The notes under the pieces: model-generated
Databases searched by the model: none
Told to the model about the DNA's origin: nothing
The model's input: the letters and a program-made list of their open reading frames with translations, nothing else
Translations under genes and position numbers: made by a program
NCBI GenBank assembly: GCA_902781315.1
Contig: CACZIT010000022.1
Coordinates: 1 to 64,000 of the forward strand
DNA length: 64,000 nucleotides
Reading direction: 5' to 3'
DNA from: an uncultured Prevotellaceae bacterium
Lineage (GTDB): Bacteria > Bacteroidota > Bacteroidia > Bacteroidales > Bacteroidaceae
Shown here: one piece after another, positions 6,985 through 16,513 of the stretch
How positions within the stretch are numbered: position 1 is the first letter of the stretch
How the letters are laid out: every line of letters starts with the position of its first letter

Positions 6985-8472
6985 CTACTCAGCGACCACG
7001 ACGGGCTTGTACTTCGGCACGAGCATCTTCATGATGCACCAGCCCACGAGGTAGGCAACGGCGCAAATGCAGAAGATGATCATGTAGCCGGCAGGCTTGC
7101 CCTCGAAGCCCATGAACTGGAAGGCTGCGCCCTGCTGTTCAGCATAGGTGAAGAGTGCGCCGGCACCCTTGTTGATGAGGAACGAGCCCACGCCACCTGC
7201 CATGCCGCCGATACCGGTGATGGTGGCAATGGTAGACTTCGGGAACATGTCGCCGATGGTCGAGAAGATGTTAGCCGACCACGACTGGTGGGCAGCACCC
7301 AGTATACCGATGAGGATGATGGGGAACCACGGTGTGTTGAACACGCCTCCAAGAGGCTGGGCGAAGAGGCCGAGCAGCGGGAAGAAGGCGAAGATGAGCA
7401 TGGCACGCATGCGGCCTGCATAGGGATTCATGCCGCGGTTGATGAAGTAGTTGGGCAGCTTGCCACCGAGGATGGAGAGCATCGTGATGAGGTAGAGCAC
7501 GAAGATGAGCGTCATACCCAGCACGTCGGTGGGGTTGATGTCGAACTGCGACTTCAGGTAGGCTGGTGTCCAGAACAGGAAGAACCACCACACGCCGTCG
7601 GTCATGAACTTACCCACGATGAACGACCACGTCTGCGGGAAGGTGAAGCACTTCAGGAACGAGATCTGCGGTCCCTCGTCGTTGGCCTCCTTCGGGTCGC
7701 CCTCGGTGTCGGCATCCTGGTTGATGTAGGTGAGCTCAGCCTTGTTCACCTTCGGGTTCTCGTTGGGCTTTCTGTAGAGCCAGATCCAGAAGGCCATCCA
7801 AACATAGCCCAGCGCACCGATGACGATGAACGCCATCTCCCAACCAAAGAACTTGGCCAGCACGGGAATGGTGAAGGGAGCAATCAGGGCACCCACGGAA
7901 GCACCGCTGTTGAAGATGGCGGTGGCATAGGCGCGGTCTTTCTTCGGGAAGTACTCGGCCGTCACCTTAATGGCTGCGGGGAAGTTGCCGGCCTCACCCA
8001 AGGCGAGGATGCAGCGTGCACCGAGGAACAGCCACACGGAAACGGTAGAGATGGTCAGGGCGGCGTCGGCTACACCACTGGCCTTGAAGGCGCGCAGCGT
8101 CTCCTTGGCTCCCTCGAAGCCCACGAGCCAGTCGCCGGTGACGATGCCGCTCGTGGCAATGCCGCAGAAGGCATGCAGCACAGCACCTGTCGACCAGACA
8201 AAGATGGCCCAGAGGTAGCCACGGCGGGTGCCCATCCAGTCGACGAACTTACCGGCGAACAGCATGCAAAGGGCGTAGATGATGGAGAAATAGGCGGTGA
8301 TGGTACCGTAGTTATCGTCGCTCCAGCCAAATTCCTGCTGGATACCACCCTCACCAGGATAGGTCAGCGAGAGCACCTGACGGTCCATGTAGTTGACGGT
8401 TGTTGCAAAGAACAACATGGCACAGATTACCCAACGATAGTTGGTCATCTTGGTAGTTTTGATAGGACTCAT
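6985..8472 (-). CDS. exuT: Hexuronate MFS transporter (ExuT-like)
   Basis: Inner-membrane symporter for galacturonate/glucuronate of the ACS family of MFS. The 495-residue product shows the MFS signature blocks: NYMDRQVLSLTYP at the end of helix 1, GKFVDWMGTRRGYLWA between helices 2 and 3, GEAGNFPAAIKVTAEYFPKK before helix 5, and PKSTIATITGIGGMAGGVGS in the second half, all typical of ExuT. It has its own promoter and terminator and heads no operon. With the GH43, GH31 and xylose genes downstream, it fits uptake of uronic acids released from pectin or glucuronoxylan. Substrate is inferred from family resemblance. Confidence 0.85.
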   Translation of the reverse strand: MSPIKTTKMTNYRWVICAMLFFATTVNYMDRQVLSLTYPGEGGIQQEFGWSDDNYGTITAYFSIIYALCMLFAGKFVDWMGTRRGYLWAIFVWSTGAVLHAFCGIATSGIVTGDWLVGFEGAKETLRAFKASGVADAALTISTVSVWLFLGARCILALGEAGNFPAAIKVTAEYFPKKDRAYATAIFNSGASVGALIAPFTIPVLAKFFGWEMAFIVIGALGYVWMAFWIWLYRKPNENPKVNKAELTYINQDADTEGDPKEANDEGPQISFLKCFTFPQTWSFIVGKFMTDGVWWFFLFWTPAYLKSQFDINPTDVLGMTLIFVLYLITMLSILGGKLPNYFINRGMNPYAGRMRAMLIFAFFPLLGLFAQPLGGVFNTPWFPIILIGILGAAHQSWSANIFSTIGDMFPKSTIATITGIGGMAGGVGSFLINKGAGALFTYAEQQGAAFQFMGFEGKPAGYMIIFCICAVAYLVGWCIMKMLVPKYKPVVVAE

Positions 8473-8510
8473 TGAATTTACTATTTAATTGATTTAGATT
8501 TTACAATTTG

Positions 8511-8518
8511 CAAAGATA
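8511..8518 (-). promoter_or_regulatory. -7 box TATCTTTG before exuT
   Basis: TATCTTTG on the minus strand 38 bp before the exuT start; matches TAnnTTTG. Confidence 0.6.
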
Positions 8519-8620
8519 CGAAAAAACGAGGACATGGCAAAGGAAAAATTTCGTTTTTTTCCGTCAGTCCCCGTTATTCGTCATTTTCTTTTTCTATTTC
8601 CCCTACTGGGAAGGCATCGG

Positions 8621-11600
8621 TCATTTACCAAGAAGGATGTTCACAAGTGCGGTCACATCGGCAATGGTGATGGCATCATCGGCGTTGACATCGGCATTCT
8701 CAGGGTCGAAGCCCATTCCCAGCACGATGCGCGTCAACGTCGAGACATCGGCGATACTGACAATTCCGTCTTTGTTGACATCTCCTGTGAGGAACGAAGG
8801 CCACTGGTGGGTTCCGTCAGAGAGCTGCACATAGTCGACGTAGAGTTTCGGCATTAGGGAGCTCGAGAAATTACCAGCCACATATCCTACAGACAACCAG
8901 CCCGGCGTGTCTTCCTCAAGTGTGAACTCTACCGAGACGTCGCTCCATTGGCCCTCCGCAAACGTCACGTCGGAAGCCAGATACTCCTCGCCGGCATTGG
9001 TCACGAAGCCGAAGAGATTCTTCGCCACCTCGGATGCTCCTGCAACGTTGTAGACCCGAGCCGTGAGCGTGTAGCTGCCGGCTGGCAGCATGGCGGGCTG
9101 GGTGAGTTGCAAGCGCGAATTCCAGGCAGCGACCATAGCCAGCGCGCCGCCCTCCGTTTTGCCGCGGGAGTCGGTGGCGGGAATGACAAAGTTAGAATTT
9201 GTCAGGAACAGACCAGAGTTCCACGCCTGTTGGCCGGCTGTCGCCCAAGCCTCTTGGCCCGTCTGATGCCAGTAAGTATCGATGACGGAATTCCAAGCCG
9301 TCACCGGCAGCTGACCACTAACTTCGGTTTCGAAATCAGCAATACTACTGCTATTGGCACGAAGGTTCATGTTGGAGAACGAGCCTTCGTCGAACGTGAG
9401 GTTCTGCAGTTTGTCGGGCGTAGCAACATCTTCTTTGGTGATGCGCACATAGTCAACAAAGAGATGTGGCATATCGGCAGAAGCCTTGTCGGCAGCGGTA
9501 TAGCCTAAGGAGAGTTTTCCGTAGACGCCTTCTTGGAGGACGAAGCTCACCTGATAGGTTATCCACTGGTCGGTAGGAAACTTGGTAACTTGGTGGAGAT
9601 ACTCCGTGCCGTCGTCGGCGATGAATCCGAAGAGATTCTTCGAAATGTTCTCCTTGCCACCCTTGGCATTATAGACGGCGAAGGAAAGCGTATAGGTACC
9701 CGCCTCGAGAAACACGTTTTGCGTGTATTGGGCCTTGCCTGTCCATACGGCATTGATACCCAGCGCGCCGCCCGTGGTGGTTCCTTCAGAGTTGGTGGCA
9801 GGAGCGGTGTAGCCTGAGGCTCCTAGGAAATAGGACGCTCCGTAGCGGAACTGGCCTGCAGCACGCGCATCGCCATTTTCGGAGTACGCCCATCCTGCAA
9901 CCTCATTCAGTCCGGAAGTATCGGTGCCTGTCTTATCCTTCGCATAGGTTCGGACATTAGCCGAAACGAAGGAGCCGTCGTTGAACTCCAGATTCTCGAG
10001 GCCGTCGAGACTTGAATAACCCAGAATCTCATAGGCAGCGCTTTTCTGAGCGGTGGCATCATAGAGCGTAGTGATGACCACCCGCACAGCATCGCCAGTA
10101 TCGACAAGACCGGCGGGGATGGTGACGGAAAGAGAGGTGGGTTCGAACTTCGAACGGTCGGTGACATCATAGATGGTCTGCCACGTACCATCGGCGGCTT
10201 TGCGCTGCACCTGGAAAGTAGCCGTAGCATCGCCGTTAGCATTGCTGACCAACAGGACATACTGCCCATCGGAGAGCTTTGCTGCGCCTTTCACCTCGGG
10301 CGTGGCAGCCGCGGGAGCCCACCAGTTGGGCACGGGCTGGATGGAAGCCTTATAGCCAAAGTGCGGCTTTACTCTTGCATAGACCTCACCAACATAGGCA
10401 AGCCCCTTGGAGGCATTGTTCTCCCAGAACAGCTCGCGCATCCAGCCGTTTGTACCGCCCGTGTCGAACTCATAGTACGAGTAGCGCTCCACGTAGTCGT
10501 TGTACTCCAGACGTTCGAGAATGTCGAACACCTTGGCGCGGGCGTCGTCTGCACTGCTGGGATTGCTGCCACTGGTCCACGAGGCACCATACTCCCACTC
10601 CGTAATCCAGATGGGACGGCCGTAGCTCTTCAGCGTGCTGAGGTTATTGGCCCACTCGCTGGTCCAGTAACCATGTGTGCAGCTGAAGTCGCACCGCTGC
10701 TTCATGTTGTCGCAGTGGGTGAGATAGTTCTTAATCCAGGAGAGGCTGGTGGCAGAAGGCGAACCGATGCGCAGGCCGGTGGCATTGAACTTGGGAGTAT
10801 TTTGGTAGGCCTTCCACTCGTCGATGGTGCCACCACAGGAACACTTGCTGCTGGTGTGCTGCTCGGAATGTTCGGGTTCGTTGAAGAGCATCATGGCGGT
10901 AGAACCCGACTTGTAGAAGTTGCCGTCGGAAGGCCAATAGAGATGCTGCTTGATGGGGACATACTCCACGTCTGCTGAACTCGTGCTACCGGCATCCCAG
11001 TTCCATGCCCAAGAGCCTCCGCAAGCTACTGTGGCTGAAAGGACGTTGCTTTTCGTAGAACAATAGCCAGCCTTGGAGGTGTAGTGCCAGTTGCGCACGT
11101 AGACTGACGAGATGCGCCGGTCGAGCGCCGTGGGCAGAGTGACGGTGAGGTCGGCATGGTCAGCCACATAGACACGACTGTAGTCGCCACCACTCTTTCC
11201 TGTTGCCACGGTGGCCATGTAGCCACGCTTCAGGGTGAAGGAGCGCGCCTTGTTGCTGTTGTTGCCCAGGTCGGAGGCATTGCCCAGCGGCACAGAAAAA
11301 GTACCCTCGTCGGTAGTAGCCACGAAGGGTTCCTCTGCAGGAAGAGGAATGACCACCGCACCGCGCATCCAGATTTCCACGCGGCAGTTAACGCCGTTCT
11401 GAGCTGGCTGGCCGTCAATGGTGACGTTGCCGAGATACGAATTGACGACCTTGCTCGGGCGGATGTTCTCGAAGACAAGCCACGAGGTGCGTCCGACCAA
11501 GTTGACACACCCAAAATTCTCGAAAGGTGTGGTACTGATGATGTGGTAATCGATGCCCGTGACTTCCACTGGTTCCGAAACGCAATAGTCGTCCTGCTCC

Positions 11601-12172
11601 TTCACGCCGTATTCGTTGGTGAAAGTTGCGGTCTTGGTCACCTTTCGGGAATCCTCAAATCCATTGCCGTTAGAGGGAATGATGGAATACCAGTTCAGCG
11701 CACCGGCACCCTTGTTGTAATAGACGGGTACCTCGTCAGCATTGAAATAATAAGTGCTGCCGCTATAGAAATCGCTACCCAGGCGGGCACCGGTATTCTT
11801 TTTACTCGTGATGTGGGTGTCGAACAGCTGGTCGACAGCCCAGAGATACTCATCGCCGCTGCCACTGCCGGAGAGCAGCACGCTCCACGCGTTGGAGGTA
11901 CTGGCGGCGAGATAAAGCCCGGTGGACTTGTGGCGGAGCTTCACATAGCCCGACGTGCCCGACGCTTCAGCCACGAAAAGGAAGCGGGCGTCGTCGCTAC
12001 TGTCGTAAGCCATCAGACGAGGCGCCCTGTCGCTATTGCTGGTGAGCAACTTGCCCCAGAAATTGTTGACAATGTAGTACTCTCCAGCGCCCACTACTGC
12101 ACTTGCCTCGACGGCAAGCAGAAGGACGAGGACTATCAGGAACAGTCTTTTGATGTTGGTTGGCTGTTTCAT
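8621..12172 (-). CDS. Secreted GH128-like glycosidase with two tandem C-terminal modules and dockerin-like tail
   Basis: Large secreted enzyme of 1183 residues, probably cutting a beta-glucan. Signal peptide about 1-26; a ricin/lectin-like region about 30-170; a beta-rich region about 180-350; then a catalytic core resembling PF11790/GH128, with the acid/base motif MMLFNEPEHSE (Glu432) and the nucleophile motif PIWITEWEYGA. Two jelly-roll repeats of about 170 residues follow, recognisable by the shared motifs GGALGINAVW/GGALAMVAAW, KNLFGF and MPHLFVDYV/MPKLYVDYV. The last 60 residues are two dockerin-like calcium loops (GDVNKDGIVSIADVSTLT, ADVNADDAITIADVTALV). It starts 19 bp behind murF-alr, so it may share that transcript. 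GH assignment is by motif, substrate is inferred. Confidence 0.75.
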   Translation of the reverse strand: MKQPTNIKRLFLIVLVLLLAVEASAVVGAGEYYIVNNFWGKLLTSNSDRAPRLMAYDSSDDARFLFVAEASGTSGYVKLRHKSTGLYLAASTSNAWSVLLSGSGSGDEYLWAVDQLFDTHITSKKNTGARLGSDFYSGSTYYFNADEVPVYYNKGAGALNWYSIIPSNGNGFEDSRKVTKTATFTNEYGVKEQDDYCVSEPVEVTGIDYHIISTTPFENFGCVNLVGRTSWLVFENIRPSKVVNSYLGNVTIDGQPAQNGVNCRVEIWMRGAVVIPLPAEEPFVATTDEGTFSVPLGNASDLGNNSNKARSFTLKRGYMATVATGKSGGDYSRVYVADHADLTVTLPTALDRRISSVYVRNWHYTSKAGYCSTKSNVLSATVACGGSWAWNWDAGSTSSADVEYVPIKQHLYWPSDGNFYKSGSTAMMLFNEPEHSEQHTSSKCSCGGTIDEWKAYQNTPKFNATGLRIGSPSATSLSWIKNYLTHCDNMKQRCDFSCTHGYWTSEWANNLSTLKSYGRPIWITEWEYGASWTSGSNPSSADDARAKVFDILERLEYNDYVERYSYYEFDTGGTNGWMRELFWENNASKGLAYVGEVYARVKPHFGYKASIQPVPNWWAPAAATPEVKGAAKLSDGQYVLLVSNANGDATATFQVQRKAADGTWQTIYDVTDRSKFEPTSLSVTIPAGLVDTGDAVRVVITTLYDATAQKSAAYEILGYSSLDGLENLEFNDGSFVSANVRTYAKDKTGTDTSGLNEVAGWAYSENGDARAAGQFRYGASYFLGASGYTAPATNSEGTTTGGALGINAVWTGKAQYTQNVFLEAGTYTLSFAVYNAKGGKENISKNLFGFIADDGTEYLHQVTKFPTDQWITYQVSFVLQEGVYGKLSLGYTAADKASADMPHLFVDYVRITKEDVATPDKLQNLTFDEGSFSNMNLRANSSSIADFETEVSGQLPVTAWNSVIDTYWHQTGQEAWATAGQQAWNSGLFLTNSNFVIPATDSRGKTEGGALAMVAAWNSRLQLTQPAMLPAGSYTLTARVYNVAGASEVAKNLFGFVTNAGEEYLASDVTFAEGQWSDVSVEFTLEEDTPGWLSVGYVAGNFSSSLMPKLYVDYVQLSDGTHQWPSFLTGDVNKDGIVSIADVSTLTRIVLGMGFDPENADVNADDAITIADVTALVNILLGK

Positions 12173-12191
12173 TGATGGGGTGTTGATTTGA

Positions 12192-14711
12192 TTAGTCTTG
12201 GAAGTACACTCTCTTCACCCTGTTGCTGACGGCGGTGAGCACTTCGTAAGGAATGGTGCCGATCGTGTCGCTGAGCGTTGTGACGGGCAGGTTGGGCCCG
12301 AAGATTTCAACGCTGTCGCCCTCCTGACAGGGAATACCGGTGACGTCTACCATTGCCACGTCCATGCAGATATTGCCCACGTATTCGGCCCGCTGTCCGC
12401 CCACAAGGCAGAAGCCACGGCGATTGCCCAGCTGGCGGTTTAGACCATCGGCATAGCCAATGGGAATGGCGGCAATGACGCTGTCGCGCTCCACGACGGT
12501 GCGGCGCGAATAGCCAATGCTGTCGCCTGCCGGCACATGGCGCAGTTGCAGGATGGTAGTCTTCAGCGTGGAGACAGTATGGATGGCACTGTTGTCGCGC
12601 GGGTTCACGCCATAGAGGCCCAGACCGAGGCGACACATGTCGAGCTGGCGCTCGGGGAAGTGCTCGATGCCGGCTGAATTATCGATGTGGCGCAGAATCT
12701 TATGCGAGAAGGCGGCCTGCAGCTGTCGGCTGGCCTTATCGAAGAGTTCAAACTGATGAGCCGAGAAGTCATCGAAGGCATCGCTATCGGAGCCCACGAA
12801 ATGACTGAACACCGACCGCGGGATGACGGCCGTCTGATGCTTCAGGCGGGTAATGAGTTGGGCTATCTCTCCCTCGGGGGAGGTGTTGAATCCCAGTCGA
12901 TGCATGCCCGTATCGAGTTTGATGTGGACAGGCCAGTCGGTGATGCCTTCGCGCTCGGCAGCAGCAATGAGCGCATCGAGCAGGCGGAAGGAGTAGACCT
13001 CCGGTTCGAGGTCGTAGTCGAAAAGGGTCTTGAAGGACGACATCTCTGGATTCATCACCATGATATTGGCCGTGATGCCTGCGCGACGCAGCGCGGCACC
13101 CTCGTCAGCCACAGCTACGGCCAGATAGTCGACGCCATGCACCTGCAGCGTCTTCGCAATCTCGATGGCTCCTGCGCCATAGGCATCGGCCTTGATCATG
13201 CAGACGAGTTTCGTCTCGGGCTTCATGAAGCTGCGATAGAAGTTCAGGTTGTCGACGACGGCCCCGAGATTCACTTCCAGCGTGGTCTCGTGCACCTTCT
13301 GCACCAGCAGTTCGGTGATTTGGTCGAAACCGAAGGGGCGTGCTCCCTTCAGCAAGATGACCTCACCGGCCAAGGCCTGGAACACTTCACTATGGATGAA
13401 CTGCTCAACGCCTTTGAAGAAATAGCGTTGTGGCATGTCGGCAAACTGTTCCTGCTGGGTGAAAAGGACAGGACCTATTCCTATAAACTTCGTGATGCCA
13501 CGCGAGGCAATGAGTTCTGAAACGCTGTGGTAGAGCGCTTCAGGCGTGAGTCCGCTCTGCTGGATGTCGCTCAGCACCAGAGTAAGAGGCTGCTGAGGAA
13601 CGTCAGGCTGCACGGCAGAGGCACGACGATGCATGAAGTCGAGCGCAATGTCGAGCGACTTCAGGTCGGAGTTGTAGCTATCGTTGATGAGCGTACAGCC
13701 GTTGCGGCCTTCCTTCACCTCAAGGCGCATGGCAACAGGCTCAAGGCGCTGCATACGCTGGTCGAGAGCATCGGCTTTCACTCCCAGATGGAGTGCCACG
13801 ACGGCACAGGCAATGGCATTCTGGATGGAAGCATCGTCGACGAAAGGAATAGAGAACCAGTCTTCATCGCCTCCAAGGAAAGAATAGGTGATGGTGGTCA
13901 TCGTAGCCTTCTTCTCGACGGACTTTACGTACATCGCTGCCTTGCGGTCCTTCTGCGACCAAGCCAGATGCGTGGCCTTCAGGTCGGTAAGCGTTGAAAC
14001 GCAGCGGCTTACCACTTCGTCGTCGGCATTAAATACCACGGCCTCAGCGTCATGGAAGAGCACCAGTTTCTCCCGGCACTTCTCATCGAGCGATGCGAAG
14101 TTCTCCTGATGGGCAGTGCCGAGATTGGTGAGAACAGCGATGGTAGGTTGGATGATGTCACGCAGAGCCCCCATCTCGCCTCGTTCGCTGATGCCAGCCT
14201 CGAAGATGCCAACCTGCGTCTGGTCGTTCATGAGCCACACGGAGAGAGGCACGCCAATCTGCGAATTGTAGCTGCGGGGAGACCGCGTCACGGCAAGTGC
14301 CTGTTCTGGCTCGGCCAAAGCCGACAGAATCTGGTACAGCCACTCTTTAGCCATGGTCTTACCATTAGAACCGGTGATGCCTACTACCGGCACGCTGAAC
14401 TCCTCACGATGGCGCTCGGCCAGTCGCTGCAGGGCACGGCGCGCATCGGTGACGAGCAGGAAGTTGGCATCGCTATAGGATACCAGGTCGGCCGGGAGCG
14501 TCTCGACCACGAAGTTATGAACGCCGCGGCGGTAGAGGTCGGCGATGAACCTGTGCCCGTCGTTGCGAGCTGTGTGGAGTGCGAAAAACAATGTTTCCTC
14601 CGGGAAACACAAAGAACGGCTGTCGGTGAGCAAGAAGCCTATGCGTGCTTCTCTGTCGCCATAGCGATGTGCTCCAATTAGCACGGTGATTTGATTAATG
14701 GTATAAGTCAT
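12192..14711 (-). CDS. Bifunctional UDP-MurNAc-tripeptide:D-Ala-D-Ala ligase / alanine racemase
   Basis: Fused cell-wall enzyme typical of Bacteroidetes: the N-terminal half (about 1-455) is MurF, which adds D-Ala-D-Ala to the UDP-MurNAc peptide, and the C-terminal half (about 465-839) is the PLP-dependent alanine racemase that makes the D-alanine. MurF shows the ATP loop GITGSNGKTMAKEWL and NDSYNSDLKSLDIALDFM. The racemase has the PLP lysine in CMIKADAYGAGA, HIKLDTGMHRLGF and the catalytic tyrosine motif IGYSRRTV. Length and domain order are normal for the fusion. The gap to the preceding GH43 gene is an octamer repeat array. An essential housekeeping gene embedded among sugar genes. Confidence 0.93.
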   Translation of the reverse strand: MTYTINQITVLIGAHRYGDREARIGFLLTDSRSLCFPEETLFFALHTARNDGHRFIADLYRRGVHNFVVETLPADLVSYSDANFLLVTDARRALQRLAERHREEFSVPVVGITGSNGKTMAKEWLYQILSALAEPEQALAVTRSPRSYNSQIGVPLSVWLMNDQTQVGIFEAGISERGEMGALRDIIQPTIAVLTNLGTAHQENFASLDEKCREKLVLFHDAEAVVFNADDEVVSRCVSTLTDLKATHLAWSQKDRKAAMYVKSVEKKATMTTITYSFLGGDEDWFSIPFVDDASIQNAIACAVVALHLGVKADALDQRMQRLEPVAMRLEVKEGRNGCTLINDSYNSDLKSLDIALDFMHRRASAVQPDVPQQPLTLVLSDIQQSGLTPEALYHSVSELIASRGITKFIGIGPVLFTQQEQFADMPQRYFFKGVEQFIHSEVFQALAGEVILLKGARPFGFDQITELLVQKVHETTLEVNLGAVVDNLNFYRSFMKPETKLVCMIKADAYGAGAIEIAKTLQVHGVDYLAVAVADEGAALRRAGITANIMVMNPEMSSFKTLFDYDLEPEVYSFRLLDALIAAAEREGITDWPVHIKLDTGMHRLGFNTSPEGEIAQLITRLKHQTAVIPRSVFSHFVGSDSDAFDDFSAHQFELFDKASRQLQAAFSHKILRHIDNSAGIEHFPERQLDMCRLGLGLYGVNPRDNSAIHTVSTLKTTILQLRHVPAGDSIGYSRRTVVERDSVIAAIPIGYADGLNRQLGNRRGFCLVGGQRAEYVGNICMDVAMVDVTGIPCQEGDSVEIFGPNLPVTTLSDTIGTIPYEVLTAVSNRVKRVYFQD

Positions 14712-14757
14712 TATGTTATTTTGTTACTTTGTCACTTTGTTACTTTGTCATTTTGCC
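14712..14757. repeat. Octamer tandem array (TTGTTACT) at the GH43 stop and murF-alr leader
   Basis: About five units of ttgttact/ttgtcact/ttgtcatt. On the minus strand it contains the stop codon of GH43 and fills the whole spacer to the murF-alr start. The same octamer, inverted, recurs at 49.45-49.57 kb. Confidence 0.75.
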
Positions 14758-16367
14758 ACCCGAAACCAGTCGACATCAAGCAGACCAGAGTCGGACTTCT
14801 CGTTGTCCTCGACGGCTACAAGACCTATCTTGGCCCCTATCCACTTGCCTTCGCGCATCTTGAAGGTCGTGCCTACAGGTTGGAACGACTTGCCGTCGCG
14901 GCTGTAGGCAAAATTCACGAGGCCGTCGCTGACCGTCATGCGCAACTGGATGTCCAGATAAAGGGCGGGGTGGTAGGGTATCTTGTCGCGGTCGGTAGGC
15001 TTCAGCGTAGCGATGACCTGCTCCTGCTGTGGCTTTCCTTTATCGGCGTCGAGGCAGGTGAGTTGCTTCAGCAGGAACTCCTCCCCTACCCGCTCTACGA
15101 CCAGTGCCGAGTAGCTGAGACCCATCATGATGATACCTCCACGCTGATGCTCGGCCTTGGCGGCCAGACGGATTTTCGTGGTTGCCGTGAAGCGGTCGGC
15201 GGGGATTTTCTGTAAAAGCATATTGGGCACCAGCCACATGTTCTCGGGCTTGGGAGTTTTGGGGAGTTTCCACGTGAACAGCCGGAAATGGCCGTCGGCG
15301 GTAGGCATGCCATAGTACTGGTCGTAGTCGGCCTGCCATTGCCATTGCAGTCCAAGGCGAGGCTCATTGAACTCATCGCTCTCCACGGGATTGGCCACAG
15401 GCACGGTGGTGGTCGTCTTAGGCTTGCGATAGGTGAGCACGGGCTCGCCCTTCTTTCCCATCACGGGCCATCCGCTACTCCAGTCGATGGGTTGCAAGTG
15501 GACAACGCGGCCGTAGGGGCCCTTGTCCTGGAAATGCATGAACCAGTCCTCGCCCAGCGACGTGCGAACCCAACCGCCCTGATGGGGGCCGTTGACAGGA
15601 GTCTTGCCCTGACGCAGCACGGTCTTGCTCTCGTAGGGCCCGTAGGGACTCTTCGAGCGCATGGCAAGCTGCCAGCCGGTCTCGACGCCACCTGCCGGAC
15701 ACATAATCCAGTACCAGCCGTCGCGCTTGTAGAACTTCGGACCTTCGGTGGTATAGTCGCGGTTGCCTCCGTCGAAGACGATGACAGGCTGGCCAATCGG
15801 GCGGGTACCGTCGGCCGAAAGCTCACGCACGGTGAGCACGGAGTTGAAACCAGCACGCGAGTTGGCCCATCCGTTGACGAGGTAGCAGCGGCCATCGTCG
15901 TCCCAAAGCGGACAGGTGTCAATCATGCCCTTTCCGGGAATCACGCAGACGGGCTCCTCCCACGGTCCGGCGGGATTCTTCGTCTTCACCATCATCAAGC
16001 CACGGTCGGGATCACCCCAGTAGATGTAGAACTCGCCGTTGTGATGGCGGATGCTGGGTGCCCAGACGCCGTTGCCATGCTGCGGCAACTCGCCTGGGAA
16101 CTGACGCTGCAGGGCGTAGCCAATGATGGTCCAGTTGACGAGGTCGCGGGAGTGCAGCACGGGCAGGCCCGGCATACACTGGAAGGAGGAAGCCGTCAGG
16201 TAGTAGTCGTCGCCCACGCAAATGACGTCGGGGTCGCTGTAGTCGGCATTCAGCACGGGGTTCTGATAGGTGCCGTCGCCATTGTCGGGACACCACACCT
16301 CAGAGCGGTATTGCGCCGACGCCTGCGCTGCTGCCACCAGCAGGAAAAGAAGGCATTTAATTCTCAT
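14748..16367 (-). CDS. Secreted GH43 beta-xylosidase/arabinofuranosidase family enzyme
   Basis: Five-bladed beta-propeller glycosidase acting on xylan-derived oligosaccharides. The ATG at 16367 is preferred over one 24 bp upstream because it starts the signal peptide (MRIKCLLFLLVAAAQASAQ) and leaves a leader after the promoter. The catalytic base lies in LNADYSDPDVI, the transition-state Asp region around MIDTCPLWDDDG, and the acid in YTTEGPKFYKRDG. Residues about 345-539 form a C-terminal beta-sandwich (DUF1349/laminin-like), as in GH43 subfamily 12-like enzymes. It follows xylA behind a terminator and has its own promoter, so it may be regulated separately from but alongside xylEBA. Confidence 0.85.
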   Translation of the reverse strand: MRIKCLLFLLVAAAQASAQYRSEVWCPDNGDGTYQNPVLNADYSDPDVICVGDDYYLTASSFQCMPGLPVLHSRDLVNWTIIGYALQRQFPGELPQHGNGVWAPSIRHHNGEFYIYWGDPDRGLMMVKTKNPAGPWEEPVCVIPGKGMIDTCPLWDDDGRCYLVNGWANSRAGFNSVLTVRELSADGTRPIGQPVIVFDGGNRDYTTEGPKFYKRDGWYWIMCPAGGVETGWQLAMRSKSPYGPYESKTVLRQGKTPVNGPHQGGWVRTSLGEDWFMHFQDKGPYGRVVHLQPIDWSSGWPVMGKKGEPVLTYRKPKTTTTVPVANPVESDEFNEPRLGLQWQWQADYDQYYGMPTADGHFRLFTWKLPKTPKPENMWLVPNMLLQKIPADRFTATTKIRLAAKAEHQRGGIIMMGLSYSALVVERVGEEFLLKQLTCLDADKGKPQQEQVIATLKPTDRDKIPYHPALYLDIQLRMTVSDGLVNFAYSRDGKSFQPVGTTFKMREGKWIGAKIGLVAVEDNEKSDSGLLDVDWFRVAK

Positions 16368-16395
16368 TGTCCCTTTTGATTTCTGTTTCAAAAGG

Positions 16396-16403
16396 CAAAA
16401 TTA
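16396..16403 (-). promoter_or_regulatory. -7 box TAATTTTG before GH43
   Basis: TAATTTTG on the minus strand, about 29 bp before the preferred GH43 start and directly after the xylA terminator. Confidence 0.5.
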
Positions 16404-16457
16404 CAAAAAAAAGGCGGACTGCCATCATCATTTAAGAAAAAATGACGAAAGCAGTCC
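16404..16457 (-). terminator. Intrinsic terminator of xylA
   Basis: On the minus strand GGACTGC pairs with GCAGTCC around an inner partial pairing (CGTCATTT/AAATGATG), followed by CGCC and eight Ts. It lies about 55 bp behind the xylA stop. Confidence 0.6.
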
Positions 16458-16513
16458 AACTTTTTTAGGAAATGCTATATAGCAGCAGGCATACAAACGT
16501 CCTGCGCTACGAA

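Noticed and set aside
14712-16391. GH43, murF-alr and GH128 as a single sugar operon
   Set aside because: Same strand and short gaps, but murF-alr is a housekeeping gene and an octamer array separates it from GH43; co-transcription cannot be decided from sequence.
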